Source of the DNA: Carettochelys insculpta
Taxonomy: Eukaryota; Chordata; Testudines; Carettochelyidae
NCBI RefSeq assembly: GCF_033958435.1
Contig: NC_134146.1
Location: 53,835,501 to 53,899,500 of the forward strand
DNA length: 64,000 nucleotides
Direction of reading: 5' to 3'
The position numbers and the translations under genes were made by a program. This document shows positions 30,937 through 42,189 of this stretch, in pieces (the first letter of the stretch is position 1; each line of letters starts with the position of its first letter). The notes under the pieces were generated by a model. It was not told where the DNA came from and ran no database searches. It saw nothing but the letters and a program-made list of their open reading frames with translations.

Positions 30937-31046
30937 CTAGTTGGGTTTTTTTTCCCCACTAGGATTTGTATTCAGAGGGAAGTTTAATAATCTCATTTCA
31001 AAGTATTTGCTAACTGCTTATTATTTCATAATGTATTTCTTCTCAG

Positions 31047-31138
31047 GGAAATGAACAAACGTTTAACAGAGGAGCAAGCCAGAAAGACCTTTGAGAGAGC
31101 TATGAAACTGGAGCAGGAATTTACTGAACATTTCACAG
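31047..31138 (+). CDS. DLG1: DLG1 exon (GuK C-terminal helices)
   Basis: A 92-bp exon between TTCTTCTCAG and GTTTGT. It completes the split methionine codon and encodes [18 protein letters not shown] then [12 protein letters not shown], ending on the first base of an alanine codon. This is the charged helical part of the GuK domain. The sequence matches the DLG1 protein I recall without change and is in phase with both neighbours. Confidence 0.96.
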
Positions 31139-32054
31139 GTTTGTGTATCTCATTATAGTTTCCTTCAACAAACAGAATTGTGTAGACTGGAGCACATGAA
31201 TTGTCACAAGAGACTGAGCCTTTATACTTCAAGCACATATTTTGTCACCAAAATTGGCCTATAGTGAATATTTTAGGACATGTAAAAATCAACATAATGT
31301 ACTGCAACTATTTATTAAGTATGTGTATCAATTCATTGCTTAGCTGAGAGACATGTCTTTTTACTTCATCTGGTGCCAATTTATGCTTCAGAGCCTGAAA
31401 ACTTTTCCTATTTTGCTACTAGAGAAACTAGAGAACTTGGAGACTTTAACACAAAGGTCACTCACTGGTATCTTCATGCCTCTCCAGAATGCAAAGGATG
31501 GCTAAACCTGTGAAAACCAAGGAATTAAGAGTTACAATAAAGCAAACTTACACTTCTGAAAACAAGGAAACTCAGAATTAGGTACACACAAAGACAGCCG
31601 TGTCTCTGCCACAGTGTTGCCTCTAATTTCTTCCATGGGCAGAATAAATTTTTGTTACGTGGACCAAGGCATGTGAGGATGTGCACCACCAGTAAAAACA
31701 CATGCTGTCCACTGTGCTTGGCTGTGGACTCTCTGCTAATCAGCTGTGCAGCCCCTGAATCTCATTTGGGTGGCTCCTTAAGTGCTCAGCTTACAACATA
31801 CTCTGTTCTGCCTCCTTAGAGCCAGCGGTAGCCATTAGGGATTACCTGCAGTCACTCCAGCTGTGTGCAGGGTTAGAATTAGCTATATTGAAGGGCGGTG
31901 GGATTAGCTGGAACAGCTTGGCAGAACTGTGATTGTGCCATGAGGTGGTCTGGGGCAGGCTTGCCTTCTCCCTTGTGTGTTCAAAGAACATAGTTGTTAT
32001 GTTTATGTTGAGGGATCCAGTATGCTTCATTCAAGTGCCTCATTCTGTAGGTTC
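31139..32054. other. DLG1 last intron, first part
   Basis: No exon or named repeat is recognised between 31139 and 32054. Confidence 0.5.
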
Positions 32055-32147
32055 AGCAACGAAGGGTCCTGTGGCACCTTATAGACTAACAGAAAAGTTT
32101 TGAGCATGAGCTTTCGTGAGCACAGACTCTCTTCATCAGATGCTGGC
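32055..32147 (+). repeat. Penelope-like terminal fragment
   Basis: CAACGAAGGGTCCTGTGGCA, CTTATAGACTAACAG, GAGCATGAGCTTTCGTGAGC and CTTCATCAGATGCTGG appear in the order seen in the terminal repeat at 43691. Confidence 0.75.
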
Positions 32148-32465
32148 CTTGGAAATTATGTATTCTGTAGGTTGTGTCAGCAGCAGTGCACAGGGGTCTT
32201 CTTGCTGTAGGGATCTTCAGCAGTGAGGTGAGTTATGAGTATGGTCTGTGAATTTAATGAAAAGTAAATGAAAGTTTTGTGTCGAGTGGAATCCAGTATA
32301 TAAGGATGAAAGGATTTGATAAAAAGGAATGAAGAGGTTGTACAATTTAGGAAATGGGGGTTGTGGCTGTGGAGTAAGCTCTGTTTGAACCTAAGTTAAG
32401 AGGAGATAGCTTCTGTTCAGGATATCTCATCAAAACATAAGTCATAAGTTTTGTGTCAATAAAGA
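32148..32465. other. Unassigned intron segment
   Basis: Between the Penelope fragment and the LINE relic. Nothing is recognised. Confidence 0.4.
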
Positions 32466-33490
32466 GAATGTGTTAAGTGTTGCAGCCTTCATAGACTTTC
32501 AAAAAGCCTTCATCAGCATTGATAGACACACTGTGGAAACTGCTGCAACACCCTGGCATCCCATTCAAAATTATCCTGATTTGTTCAACATACGAACCCT
32601 CAACATGCTAAGTTGTTCACAATGGTGCCTTGGCAGAATCCTTCAGCATACCCTCAGGAGTGCAACAAGGGTGCCTATTGTCACCTTTCCTGTTCTTGAG
32701 CACAATAGACTGGATTATGAGCTGGAAAACAGATGACCATCAAACAGCTAGAGGACATTGATGTCACCTCCTTTCACACTGACACGAAAGCATGGAAGAA
32801 AAGGTTGCAATGCTAGATGAACATGCCACAGTGACTGGACTGAGTATTGACAAGGGAAAGGCCAAGACAGTGAGGATCAACCAGTCCAGCAACACTGCCA
32901 TCACAATGGGAGGGAATAACCTGGAAGATGCGGAGCAGTTCACCTACCTGAGATGTATTTTGGGCAGAGACAGGAACGGACAAGGATAGCTGTGCCAGAA
33001 TAGGGAAAGCAACAGCTGCATTCAAGACTCTTAATCCCATATGGAGTTCACAAATATCTGCGAAGATGAAACTGCAAATCTTCACTAGAAACATGAAGAG
33101 CATTCCTTTGTATGGATGCAAGATGTAGCATGCTAAGAAGTCTTCAAATCACAAGCTACAGACATTCATAACCAGATATATCCTTCACATCAAATTGCAA
33201 GACTGTCACAGATAAGGAGCTTTGGAACAGAGCAGGACAAGAACCACTTGACGTTCAAATCAAGAGAAGAAAGTGGGGTTGGCTAGGCCACGCTCTCAGA
33301 AAACCATCATCCAGCATAGTCTGTCAAGCTCTCAAATGGAACCCAGAAGGAAAATGGAAAAGAGGAAGACCTCAGACAACCTGAAGATCTACTGAGATTA
33401 AAGGAAGTCAGCTAGAAGTTTTGTCCTGAGACAGGGAAATGGAGGAGAATTGTAGATGTCCTATACTCTCCCCAAAGTACAAGGGTTTAA
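32466..33490 (+). pseudogene. Non-LTR retrotransposon RT relic (clade uncertain)
   Basis: Broken frames carry RT motif A (AAFIDFQKAFISIDRHT), a decayed motif B (SGVQQGCLLSPF-like around 32655-32690), KVAMLDEHATVTGLSIDKGK, GGNNLEDAEQFTYL and, near 33215-33370, ELWNRAGQEPLDVQIKRRKW then GWLGHALRKPSSSI … ALKWNPEGKWKRGRP. This is the RT and C-terminal region of a LINE that is not CR1; this C-terminal pattern is common in elements of fish and invertebrates. The catalytic DD is not clear (HTDTKA replaces FADD). I do not assign a clade. Confidence 0.65.
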
Positions 33491-34097
33491 GTCAAGTAAA
33501 TGATTAGATGCTGCCCTACGGTGGTTGTGCCCTATTCCCTGAGTGCTCTGCACTATCTGTAAATGCTGAGTGCTAGTATGCGTGTTATGGCTGAGCTGGG
33601 GCATCACTCAAAGAAATCAAAGTTTTAAGGTTAAATTGGCATATATCTTAATTCTGTTTCCTAATTTTCAGAAGTTTTAAGAGTGTATTACCTTAACACT
33701 TTACTAGTTTTTTTTAGAGGTATATGGTTAGCCACTCTCCGGATTCTAGAGCATGTGGCAGCACTGGACTACTTCAAAGCTTTGGGACATTTCATTTCTT
33801 GTTTTTTAAAAACATAATTTCTAAGCTCCCCATAAGCTTTTCTCCTTCAGCACCTGGGACTCTTTGGCAAGGATTGCCCTGGCCTCAAAACACATGGGCT
33901 ACATGTTGGTGTCTACTGCCTGTGCCTTGTTTCCTGTCTACCTGTCCAGCAAAACCTGATTGCCTCTTCTCAACCATCCTCCCTACAGAGAGGAAAGCCT
34001 CAGCAGAGGAGTTGCAGAGAAGACACAGAAACAGTGAAGGAACTAGCTTGGAGACAGTGGGGACAAGTTTTGAAGGGAGGGATAAGGATATGGGTGG
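33491..34097. other. DLG1 intron, unassigned
   Basis: A 173-codon open stretch begins at 33724, but it has no recognisable domain, no homologous counterpart in the window and no splice context. Treated as chance. Confidence 0.5.
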
Positions 34098-34200
34098 AAG
34101 GATGGTACAGTGGTTAGGCCCTGGGACTTGGGACAATTCAGATCCTTGCTGTACCACAGAGTTGTTGTTTGGTCATGGGCAAGACACTTTGGTCCAGATC
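34098..34200 (+). repeat. MIR / CORE-SINE-like fragment
   Basis: GGTACAGTGGTTAGGCC, then CAATTCAGATCCTTGCTGTACCAC-type sequence, then GGTCATGGGCAAGACACTT follow the layout of MIR-type tRNA-derived SINEs (box A/B region, then the TGTGACCTTGGGCAAGTCACT core). Confidence 0.65.
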
Positions 34201-35519
34201 CGTAAGGTACTTAGGTGCCTAATTCTCAGTTTTGACTTGCTGTGATCCACATAATTCCTTTTTTGAGCCCGGTGAGCCCTTATACTCACGTGGTACCTAA
34301 ATTTTTAAGGTAACACTTCCCTAGGTGCCTATTTTTCTGCCTCTGAGCATGCACATTGCTGACTTCCTTTACACTGAAACTTATCTCCCACATAAGCCAC
34401 AGTATGATTCACAAACAAGGAAAATATAAGTATTTGTCCACCTAGGTCATGTCTGTGACCTGGTCCACAAGCTGTGCTTAAAGGCCATCTACTGGACTAG
34501 ATCTTATTCCAAACTGAAGAGGAAGTGGAAATGGAGGTGATGTTGCTGCTTTGATGCATATTTACAGCTGTTAACACACTTGCCTGGGATGAGGGAGACC
34601 ATGATGCATTTCCCACCCTCCCTTGATACTGGTTGCCATGCGGAGGGGCAAAGCCCATCCAGAGCCTCACATGTAGACAGGCAAGGCCTCCCCATCCCAG
34701 CTCACACATATGAGGTGCAGAATATTGGAGCTTTTGTCCAGTTCTTTGTATCATCTACCCATTGTTCCAAGATTTGTTAAAAATCAGCTTTAATTATTCA
34801 GAGAATTTATCTGTCAGTTCTTTTGATATTCATGGGAGCAAGTTATGCAGTCTTGCGGATTTAAAAATACTTCAGTTCAATAACTGCTGGTCAGTGGTCC
34901 ACTGCTGGTCAATGGATGAGATACTGGATCCAGGAGAGTCATGAAGGAGCACAATCTGACTGTTTCCCACCTCCCTCTAGGATTTAGAGGAACTTATGCC
35001 CGCTGCCCCACCACTGTGTGCTATCCTAAGAGGTGTGAGGATCTGTGTGCCGGGATCCAGGAGTGTGGAAGGGGATGGGGGTAGGGGATCTTTCCTGTCT
35101 CCCTGATGCACTATGTTCCACCCTGTTTTTTCACTAGCTCCCTGTGTGAGACTGCTTCTTTGGCACTGGTGTGGGCTTGGCTTTTTACAATGTATATGTT
35201 CAGTTTTTAATTTGCCTGGTTAGTCAGACACACAACTAAATCTGAATGGAATTTCAAGGAGCAAAGGGAAAAAAGTACTTTTTTCTAGCCAAAGGATTTG
35301 CCCTTACCAGGTATCAAAGGCCTGCCATAACCAACAGACATTTTAAAATGTCTGCTCCCCTCCCCCCCAAAAAAATCCCAAGAATCTTTTATGATAGAAA
35401 GTGGTGTTAGACAATCTAAAAATACAATCCAGAAACCACACTCCCATACTGGCGGAGGAAGGGATTCTGAATCTAGGGAGTCTTTCCCACAACTGTGTAC
35501 TTTATCTGAACCCCTAGTC
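34201..35519. other. DLG1 intron, mostly unassigned
   Basis: 34200-34345 has AGGTGCCTA blocks on both strands, typical of an old sauropsid repeat also seen at 40440-40630. The remainder shows no supported feature. Confidence 0.4.
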
Positions 35520-36333
35520 CAGGAGTGAGGAGCCTCTTTTGGATCAGGGGCCAGTAATCCACAGAACAATAAATTGAGGCACATACGCAAGTGAGCAACA
35601 AAAGAAGACACAACAAAAACCACCCCACCTCTCAGATGTGACCCTTAACAGAAGCTAGTCGATTTTGTGGAGTCCCACTAGGCTCTGGAGTATAGCCAAA
35701 ATGTGGGTTTCATTTCATAGGAGAGGGCTGCCAGGGAGTGGGCTGAGGGGCAGGGATGCAGGGCAGGAGGTATGGTGCAGGACTGAGCTTGGAACATGGG
35801 GTTTGGTGGGAGATAGGGTACAGGAATGGGCTGGGGCAGGGATGCAGGGTCAGGAGGGTGCAGGAGTGGACTGGGGGTGATGGATCTGGGTATGAGGACG
35901 GGTGTAATAGCAAGGGTGTGGTGAAAGGTCTGGGCAAAAGAAATTGTGCAAGAGAGATATGGGGTCTGGAAGGGAAGAGGCAAGAGAGAGGGGCAAGGGC
36001 ACCTACCTGGAGGAGGGAAATGCACATTGTTCCCCATGGCTCTCCATGGCTCACAGAAGGCAGCTGCTGGCATCGCCCCCCAACATCTCCGAATGGCTGT
36101 GATTTGGCCAGTGGGAATTGTGGGTGGGGAGCTCAATACCTGCATGGAGCATTTCCCTATAGCATACTGAGGCTCTTCTCCCTTGCCAGACAGCTAACAG
36201 GCTGGATTGGCCTCTGAATTGCCTGGTTCAGGCCCAGGAGGATCAGGGCTTCCCCCCGCACATATACACAGTGGTACACGCCAGCTGATGCTTCAGCTAT
36301 GGCACTTCCCACCTAGCTGATTTTCCACCCCTG
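35520..36333. mobile_element. hAT element with 8-bp target duplication
   Basis: An 814-bp element. The left terminus CAGGAGTGAGGAGCC and the right terminus (reverse complement CAGGGGTGGAAAATC) are hAT-like inverted repeats. The flanks CCCTAGTC (35512-35519) and CCCTAGGC (36334-36341) match at 7 of 8 bases. The interior at 35700-35950 is a G-rich degenerate tandem (GGGCAGGGATGCAGG-like units). The 153-codon open stretch on it is a by-product of low stop frequency, with no transposase. Confidence 0.85.
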
Positions 36334-36697
36334 CCCTAGGCTGAGAATTCAGTCTTCAGGGAGAATGTGTAATACTACTCTTTGGACCAGGACCATGTAC
36401 TCCTATGGATAATAGATTCTGATCCTGATTAGTAGTTTTGGTCACTGTCACAGTATTGGTATCTATGCCAGTAGCTAGTAGACTCCTGTAATTCACCCTT
36501 ATCTAATAATACTACCTAGCATGTACGTTATTTGTGATACTTGTGTGCTAAACAATTGTAAATTACTATGGTTTTTATAACACTGTATCACTAAGGGGAG
36601 TTCTGACTAGTGACTCTTGGTAAAATATTTTTGCTAAGTAAAAAAAAAAAAAAGAGGATTAATGTATTTCTGTGTTTGCTAGTAGTATGATGTAGAC
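36334..36697. other. DLG1 intron, unassigned
   Basis: AT-rich, with an A-run near 36640-36654. Nothing is recognised. Confidence 0.5.
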
Positions 36698-37095
36698 TAC
36701 GGGTAGAGGTTTCACCTCCCTGGTCTGACAGGATCAGGACCTCACCTGGGCCCCAAATGAGATTTTGCAGGATCAGGAGAGGTCCACTGCCATGCCCCCT
36801 TCCACACACACAGTTCTTTGCTCACCAGCTGTATCCTGAGTGGCCCAGGCACTGGCTCCTGCTGCAGGGCTCAGCTAGGGTGCAGCTCTGTGCTGTCTCA
36901 GTTCCATGCTGTAGAGGGCTGCCATGTGACTTCAGTCCCAACCCTAGCCTCCCTGGGCCACAGCAGGGCACCAGCCTCTGTGGGGCTCTGGCTCTGCCCC
37001 ATGCTGTCATGGGCTGCTGTAAGGCTCTGGCACTGGGCTGCCCAACTCTTTGTAGCTGACAGCCTGCCCTTTGACTCCCAGGGTCTCTGCCAGAG
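36698..37095 (+). repeat. Interspersed repeat, same family as 350-455
   Basis: The left end CACCTCCCTGGTCTGACAGG matches the repeat at 350-455 in opposite orientation. The interior is GC-rich with TGCTGTAGGGCTCTGG-like phrases and ends near CAGAGAGGACCAG. A short TIR element is likely, but I cannot define the ends. Confidence 0.4.
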
Positions 37096-38272
37096 AGGAC
37101 CAGTTTTCGAAGATGCAACATGTATATGTGCTTACAAAGAAGTCATAGCTTTGTAATTGTAAAATGAATAAAAATCTCTTAAGAGCTTTGGTAAGTAAAT
37201 TGAATTAGAGCAACTTCATTACCATTTGATGTAAATTGAAATGCTGTCATACATTTAAAATATTTTAAGAGTTAGGGAATGGAGTGAGAGGCAATTAGCA
37301 GCAAGTAATCAGGGTTCAATAATAGTATTAGTCTTGCGTGTATTAACACATATATAGGAATACAGTATTCTGCCCTAAATAGAAGCATTATACTTTTTCT
37401 TCCTGTTGAATTCTATTATGTGCGTTCTCAGCCTGGAGGTGAAGACGACAGTTACAATCAAGCTAAAATCAAGATTTCTGTCATTTGGATCCACAGTGTT
37501 GCAAAAACCCTAGTCCTGAGTCACATCTGACCATACTTCAATCTAATTTGGGTCAGAACACACCCATCTCCGTTCATTTATAATGCTTCTGTTGCCTCAG
37601 TGATAACGTATACAGTCTATATGATGTGAGTGTAGATTGCAGTATTTGTTTTTAAAGTAAGTATCAGATGTAGGGAATTAGAGAAACAGCATCTTCCTTC
37701 CATCTCAAATGAAGGACCCTCCTAGCAATCAGAATCCATCAGATGACCTAGTTTTCTTGTCTTTGTTCCTGATGCAGATGAGTAGGTCCTCTGTATATGC
37801 TGTGTGGAAGCCCACAACGCTATTTGACTTGTTACAGATCTCAAAGATTTATTTGCCTGGATTAGGATTAATAACAGTCATGCTGTTTTACCCTCCTTCC
37901 TGGATATCTGCATAAAAGTTGGAACTAGAAGAAAACTAAAAAAGAACCAGAAAATAACAAACCAACCCAAACTAGCCCTTGGAGATAAGCGAGGAAGCCA
38001 AAAAATAAACAGCTGCATGTGTCAATCTATAATGTGGAAAAATTCCTCCCTAATCCTGGGACTGTATACACTGGCCAGTTCAAAGACACTGGAGAAGTCC
38101 TATGCCCCTGAACAGTCTTTAGCATCCTTCATTCACAACATTGCAGGACCCTATTGTCCATTCCCTCTCCAGTCTGATTAAATCCCAACCCTGAGAAGGA
38201 GAGTGAGAATTTCTGCATACCTTGTGAGAGTCAGAAATGAATGCTTGCTGACTGTAATATTATGTTTTGCAG
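37096..38272. other. DLG1 last intron, 3' part
   Basis: AT-rich unique sequence up to the acceptor TTATGTTTTGCAG at 38260-38272. No extra exon is seen. Confidence 0.6.
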
Positions 38273-38379
38273 CTATTGTCCAAGGAGACACACTGGAAGA
38301 GATATACAACCAGGTGAAGCAGATCATAGAAGAACAGTCTGGGCCTTATATCTGGATACCAGCAAAGGAAAAATTATGA
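38273..38379 (+). CDS. DLG1: DLG1 terminal coding exon
   Basis: A 107-bp coding part after a TTTTGCAG acceptor. It completes the alanine codon and encodes [18 protein letters not shown] then [16 protein letters not shown] and TGA at 38377-38379. This is the last helix of GuK and the conserved C-terminal strand (YIWxPAKEKL) of the DLG family. QII and AKEKL favour DLG1 over DLG2-4. Proline in QSGPY and isoleucine in WIP differ from the mammalian DLG1 I recall (QSGSYIWVP). The six exons give 635 bp of continuous coding sequence. Confidence 0.95.
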
Positions 38380-39609
38380 AAAAATTAGAGATTTTGCATT
38401 TTCTAGCTGACATCACCTACTCATTTAACAACTTGTAACCACTTTCTGTGGAGCCTGCTTCTAGCTCTTTCCAGTATGGGTCACACACTAAAACATCATA
38501 TTCTGCTGTTCCCATATTTTTTTTCTTAACTTTTGGTGTCTGTTTTAGTTTGAATAATTTGTATTATTTTGTGGTAGTGTTCATTTGGCATATTTCCAAT
38601 ATGAAGGTCAAATGACCTGACAAGCTATTAAGGGTAGGGGTGAGGAATTATATAAAAGAATTCCTTAATGTTTAAGGGAATGTAACTTTCAGAGATTTTC
38701 AGGAAAGCTTATACATTCTTTTAAAATTTCATAACATAAGAATGAAAAATCATCTTACCCAATGATGTAAATTGTGAGCAATTTTGCACGCTTAATTTTA
38801 ATAATGTGGGTTGGTCGAAGCTTTTAATTTCAGGTTTTAGTTCGTGGTTTAACTTTCTGTTGTCACAGAAAATATTTTTCTTTACAGGCAGTTAATGTAA
38901 TTTTCTTAATTTCCAAATTAATGTACTCATTAACTTCCATTAATTCACCAGGGATATTGGTTTTCAAAATTTCATAATGATATTCTTAGTCTATTTTCAT
39001 TCTTTTTTGCATATACAGTTACTAGGAATAAATATATTTAATGTTTTTAATCTTACTCATGCAATACTATTTACAGTGTCTTACAAAAGTTGTTTATAGA
39101 TAATGGTCGTCACTTTTCTGAGTCGAAAACATGATGAGGTGCTAGAAAAGCTTGTATTTTACAAATGAATAGCCAATTTTCATTGGCAGTAAAACAAAAC
39201 AGTTGCAGTGATAAATGATCATTGAGGTGATAAGAAAAGTCAGATTTGTAGTTTAAAAGTATGTGTGTTCTTAGGGCTATCAAATTTTAATGAATATTTT
39301 ATCCACAATAACTGCCTATTTTGTTACAAAACTTTCTTTAAACTCTGTAACTATGGGAATTATTTTCATTACATAGTTGCACAGACATATATATAAAATA
39401 TATATTTTTTCTTTTCCCACCTACTCCTAGCTTTTTTCTTTTTTTCTTTTGAGAATAAATATTGATTAGAATTTATCTTTCTTAATCATGTGAAATGAAA
39501 TGGAGTATGGTGACTGGGGAAAACATCTAGAAGATATTAGTACAAGAAAAAAATATGGGCAAGTTCTCCTCTTTTCTACAAACAATTTCAGATGGCTGTC
39601 TTCCCCTCC

Positions 39610-39648
39610 TGTTCTCTTCCTCCCTCCCTCCCCCCCCCCCCCCCCCCC
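39610..39648 (+). repeat. DLG1: Poly-C / CCT tract in the DLG1 3' UTR
   Basis: (CCTCCCTC)n leading into a run of about 18 C residues. Likely length-variable. Confidence 0.9.
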
Positions 39649-39995
39649 GCGCCTTGGGAAATGTGTGCTTTAATCAGTCGGAGATTTCAGAATTAACTGT
39701 TTTTGTGTACATCTCAGACTACAGCTGCCATATCTTCCTTGACATCTATGCACTGGAGAGATACAGTGAGCTGAGCAATTATAAATACATTTCTGCAATA
39801 TAGAACTAGCATCTGCCATGAGAAATTCTCTAGTTATTAATAACTTTGGTACCTGCTCATGGTTCATTTGGAATCAATTTTGCATTAAAAATGTGCTTCT
39901 GATAGTCTCATTGCTGTTTCTCAACCACAATACATATGTTTTGAAAAGAGCTATCAATGTTATCCATTCCATTTGTCAGAAAGAGGAGAACAGCT

Positions 39996-40001
39996 AATAA
40001 A
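39996..40001 (+). promoter_or_regulatory. DLG1: Probable polyadenylation signal of DLG1
   Basis: AATAAA, followed within 20-35 bases by a T-rich region (TTTATTGTACAACATATTTT then CCTGTCTTT). Confidence 0.6.
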
Positions 40002-40020
40002 GTTTATTGTACAACATATT

Positions 40021-40889
40021 TTCCTGTCTTTAATTAAATCATCTAAAACACAAGTGATGTACAATTAAGAAATTAGGTTTGCAAACAAATTGGCAGAAAC
40101 AGTAAATAATGAGCAATGATGTGATAGAGGAATATTGAAAAAACAGTATGTGGGCCCATGAAGTTTGATAGTTAAATTCAGGTTAGATCATGGGGTATGA
40201 AATTGAATGTAGTAAGCATGTATGAAAAAGCAAAGGACTGCAGAATTTTGATAGATTTGAAAATCATGTCAGTCTACAGCCTATTGTGCAGTGATGGGGC
40301 AGGGCACGTCTTGGCTGCATATTGGCTTGGTAAAGAAAGTGCATTCTTGATATGTTTTTATGGGTTTCTCTGCCTGTTTCTGGAATTGTAACAATCTGAG
40401 ATTTATCAGCTATTAACAAGAACCAAAAGCAAAAAGCCTTCTGTCTAAAGCTCTGAAAACACTAGTGCCTAAATTTTAAGAAATGACAAGTGATTCTGGC
40501 TACAGGAAGTGACTTTTAAAAGCTTGGTAATTTCTGAAAATCAGGCTCCTTTAACATATCTTAATTTGGATACCTAAAAATTGAGGGCCCCCAAAATCAC
40601 TAGTCGCTTTTGAAGGTATAATTTAACAAAGCTATTAGGTGGCAAGTTTTTCTTAGAAAAGAAAAAAGCTTTGTCTCTTATGGACTTTCCCTTACTGTTG
40701 TTGTGTATTTCCTTATTTTTAACTTGTCAGGAGAGATGTGTTCTCTTCATTGTTTTTACTGGAGGAGTTTTAGCAAGATTGAAGAAGTAAAGTTGGAGTG
40801 GTCTTCACTTTCATTTGAAATGATAGGGACTTTTGATTCAGGATCATGAAGCTTTTCTGCCATTTGTTTGTCAGGTGTTAAGTGTTTTA
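40021..40889. repeat. Intergenic sequence with an old repeat at 40440-40630
   Basis: 40440-40630 has AAAATCAGGCTCC, ATACCTAAAAATTGAGG and CCAAAATCACTAGTC phrases typical of an ancient interspersed repeat of sauropsids. The rest is AT-rich with no feature. Confidence 0.4.
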
Positions 40890-42115
40890 AACAGCCAGGA
40901 CAAAATCCTTTCTCAGTAGTTCACATCTCTTGTTGGAGTGCTTGCTCATGTCCGTTCCTCATTAGATGTGTGTGCACTGTATGCACACTTGTTAGAGAAT
41001 TTTTCACTGAGTGATATCCATTGGGTCAGCTTGAGTGCACTTTCCACAATGGTCATGTGCAGATGCTTGTGGTTCCATTCTTCAGGTCTACCATTAAAGG
41101 TCCAACAAACCATCCTGGATCTTCTCTTTAAAGGCACTTCAGTTTTTTCTGAGCAGATGCCAAGTTCCATAGTCTGAAGGGTTTCAAAGCCACACTCAAG
41201 TCAATGGGTCTGTATATGCTGGCACCTTCAAGGAAACACGTCAGGCCTCATCAACTGAGCCTCTTTCTGACTGCACTGTAGTGATAGGAGCTGTTTAAAA
41301 GTGAAACGGGTCATAAATACAAATATCCATCCCCATCCACTTCAGCCTTGCTCTGCCAGGTGCTCTCAGATACTCAGGGGCTCCAAACAGAACTTTTAAT
41401 GGGGCATCTGAGGATGTTATATCAGCCCTGAGCCACTTCCTGATGCTCAACACCACCCCCTGGCCCAGCAGAGACTGCAGTCTGGATTTGGACCGCAGCT
41501 TGTCTTATCCAGCCTGAGAGGCTCAGGGTTCCAAACCCTCCACCCTCCCATGGGCTGGATGCCGTGGAGGGGAGCCCCGAGCCGCAAGATCCAGATCCAT
41601 ACAAGCTGCAATCTGAATTCAGACCACAGATTGTCACTTTAATGTAGGGTTGGGGAACCATACTTTGGAAGTGTTTCTCCATTTAGTCATCTCAACATGG
41701 CCTTTCATACCCACTAGGTCACTTCTTCACCCTGTGCTAAAGTATTTGCTTCATCTGTACCAGCAGGATTTAGCCATTTCATTGGTCAGGGTATACCTAA
41801 CAGCCATCTCTGTCTTCCATGGTGAATATTAAGGCTTTTTTTAATGTGCAATATACCTTTGTTTCCTCAATGTCTGAGGGAGACTATACACACGGATTTA
41901 TGAACCTATTCCACTGTTGGACCTAAATTTCATCCTGTCAAGACTCACAGACCCTCTCTTTGAGCCTCTGACATTATGCCTCTTATCATACCTCTCTTGC
42001 AAAATCGCCCTCCTGGTAGTGATTAGCTCAGCCAGAACGGTCCCAAACCTAGGGGCCTCATTGGAGGGAGGGGGAAAGGTCGGCTGTGTGTACCAGCTCC
42101 TCAATTTTTAGGAAA
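40890..42115 (+). mobile_element. Degraded DIRS-like retrotransposon (relic E)
   Basis: Starts with a decayed terminal repeat (CACATCTCTTGTTGGAGTGC). A gag remnant at 41080-41260 decodes near LFKGTSVFSEQMPS and KATLKSMGLYMLAPSRK, matching LFAESTD and RATLRTLGIYTPPYRKK. 41750-42060 is a recombinase remnant: LAISLVRVYLTAISVFH, LDLNFILSRLTDPLFEPLTL and ISSARTVPNLGA, matching the SSLKVHLAAVSAFR, LDLVLSALTGPPFEP and ITSAPRVSELAA blocks. RT and RNase H are deleted; 41330-41660 between them is unassigned. Confidence 0.6.
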
Positions 42116-42189
42116 AAAGCACCATATAAATCTGTTTATGAACATTGCTCCTTCATGTCCTACCATGATGATGTGATTGTCTTGTCTTT

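Larger units (their letters stand above)
38380..40020 (+). other. DLG1: DLG1 3' UTR
   Basis: About 1.64 kb of AT-rich sequence without transposons, from the stop codon to a good polyadenylation site. Internal AATAAA hexamers occur near 39027 and 39453, but the one at 39996 has the best downstream T/GT-rich context. It contains a C tract at 39610-39648. The end is inferred from the signal only. Confidence 0.6.

Noticed and set aside
33724..34245. 173-codon + strand open frame in the last DLG1 intron
   Set aside because: No recognisable domain, no splice sites in phase with DLG1, and its end overlaps a MIR-like SINE. Best explained as chance.
35678..36217. Long open frames on both strands at 35678-36217
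   Set aside because: They lie in the G-rich tandem interior of a hAT element, where stop codons are rare. Repetitive composition, not a protein.
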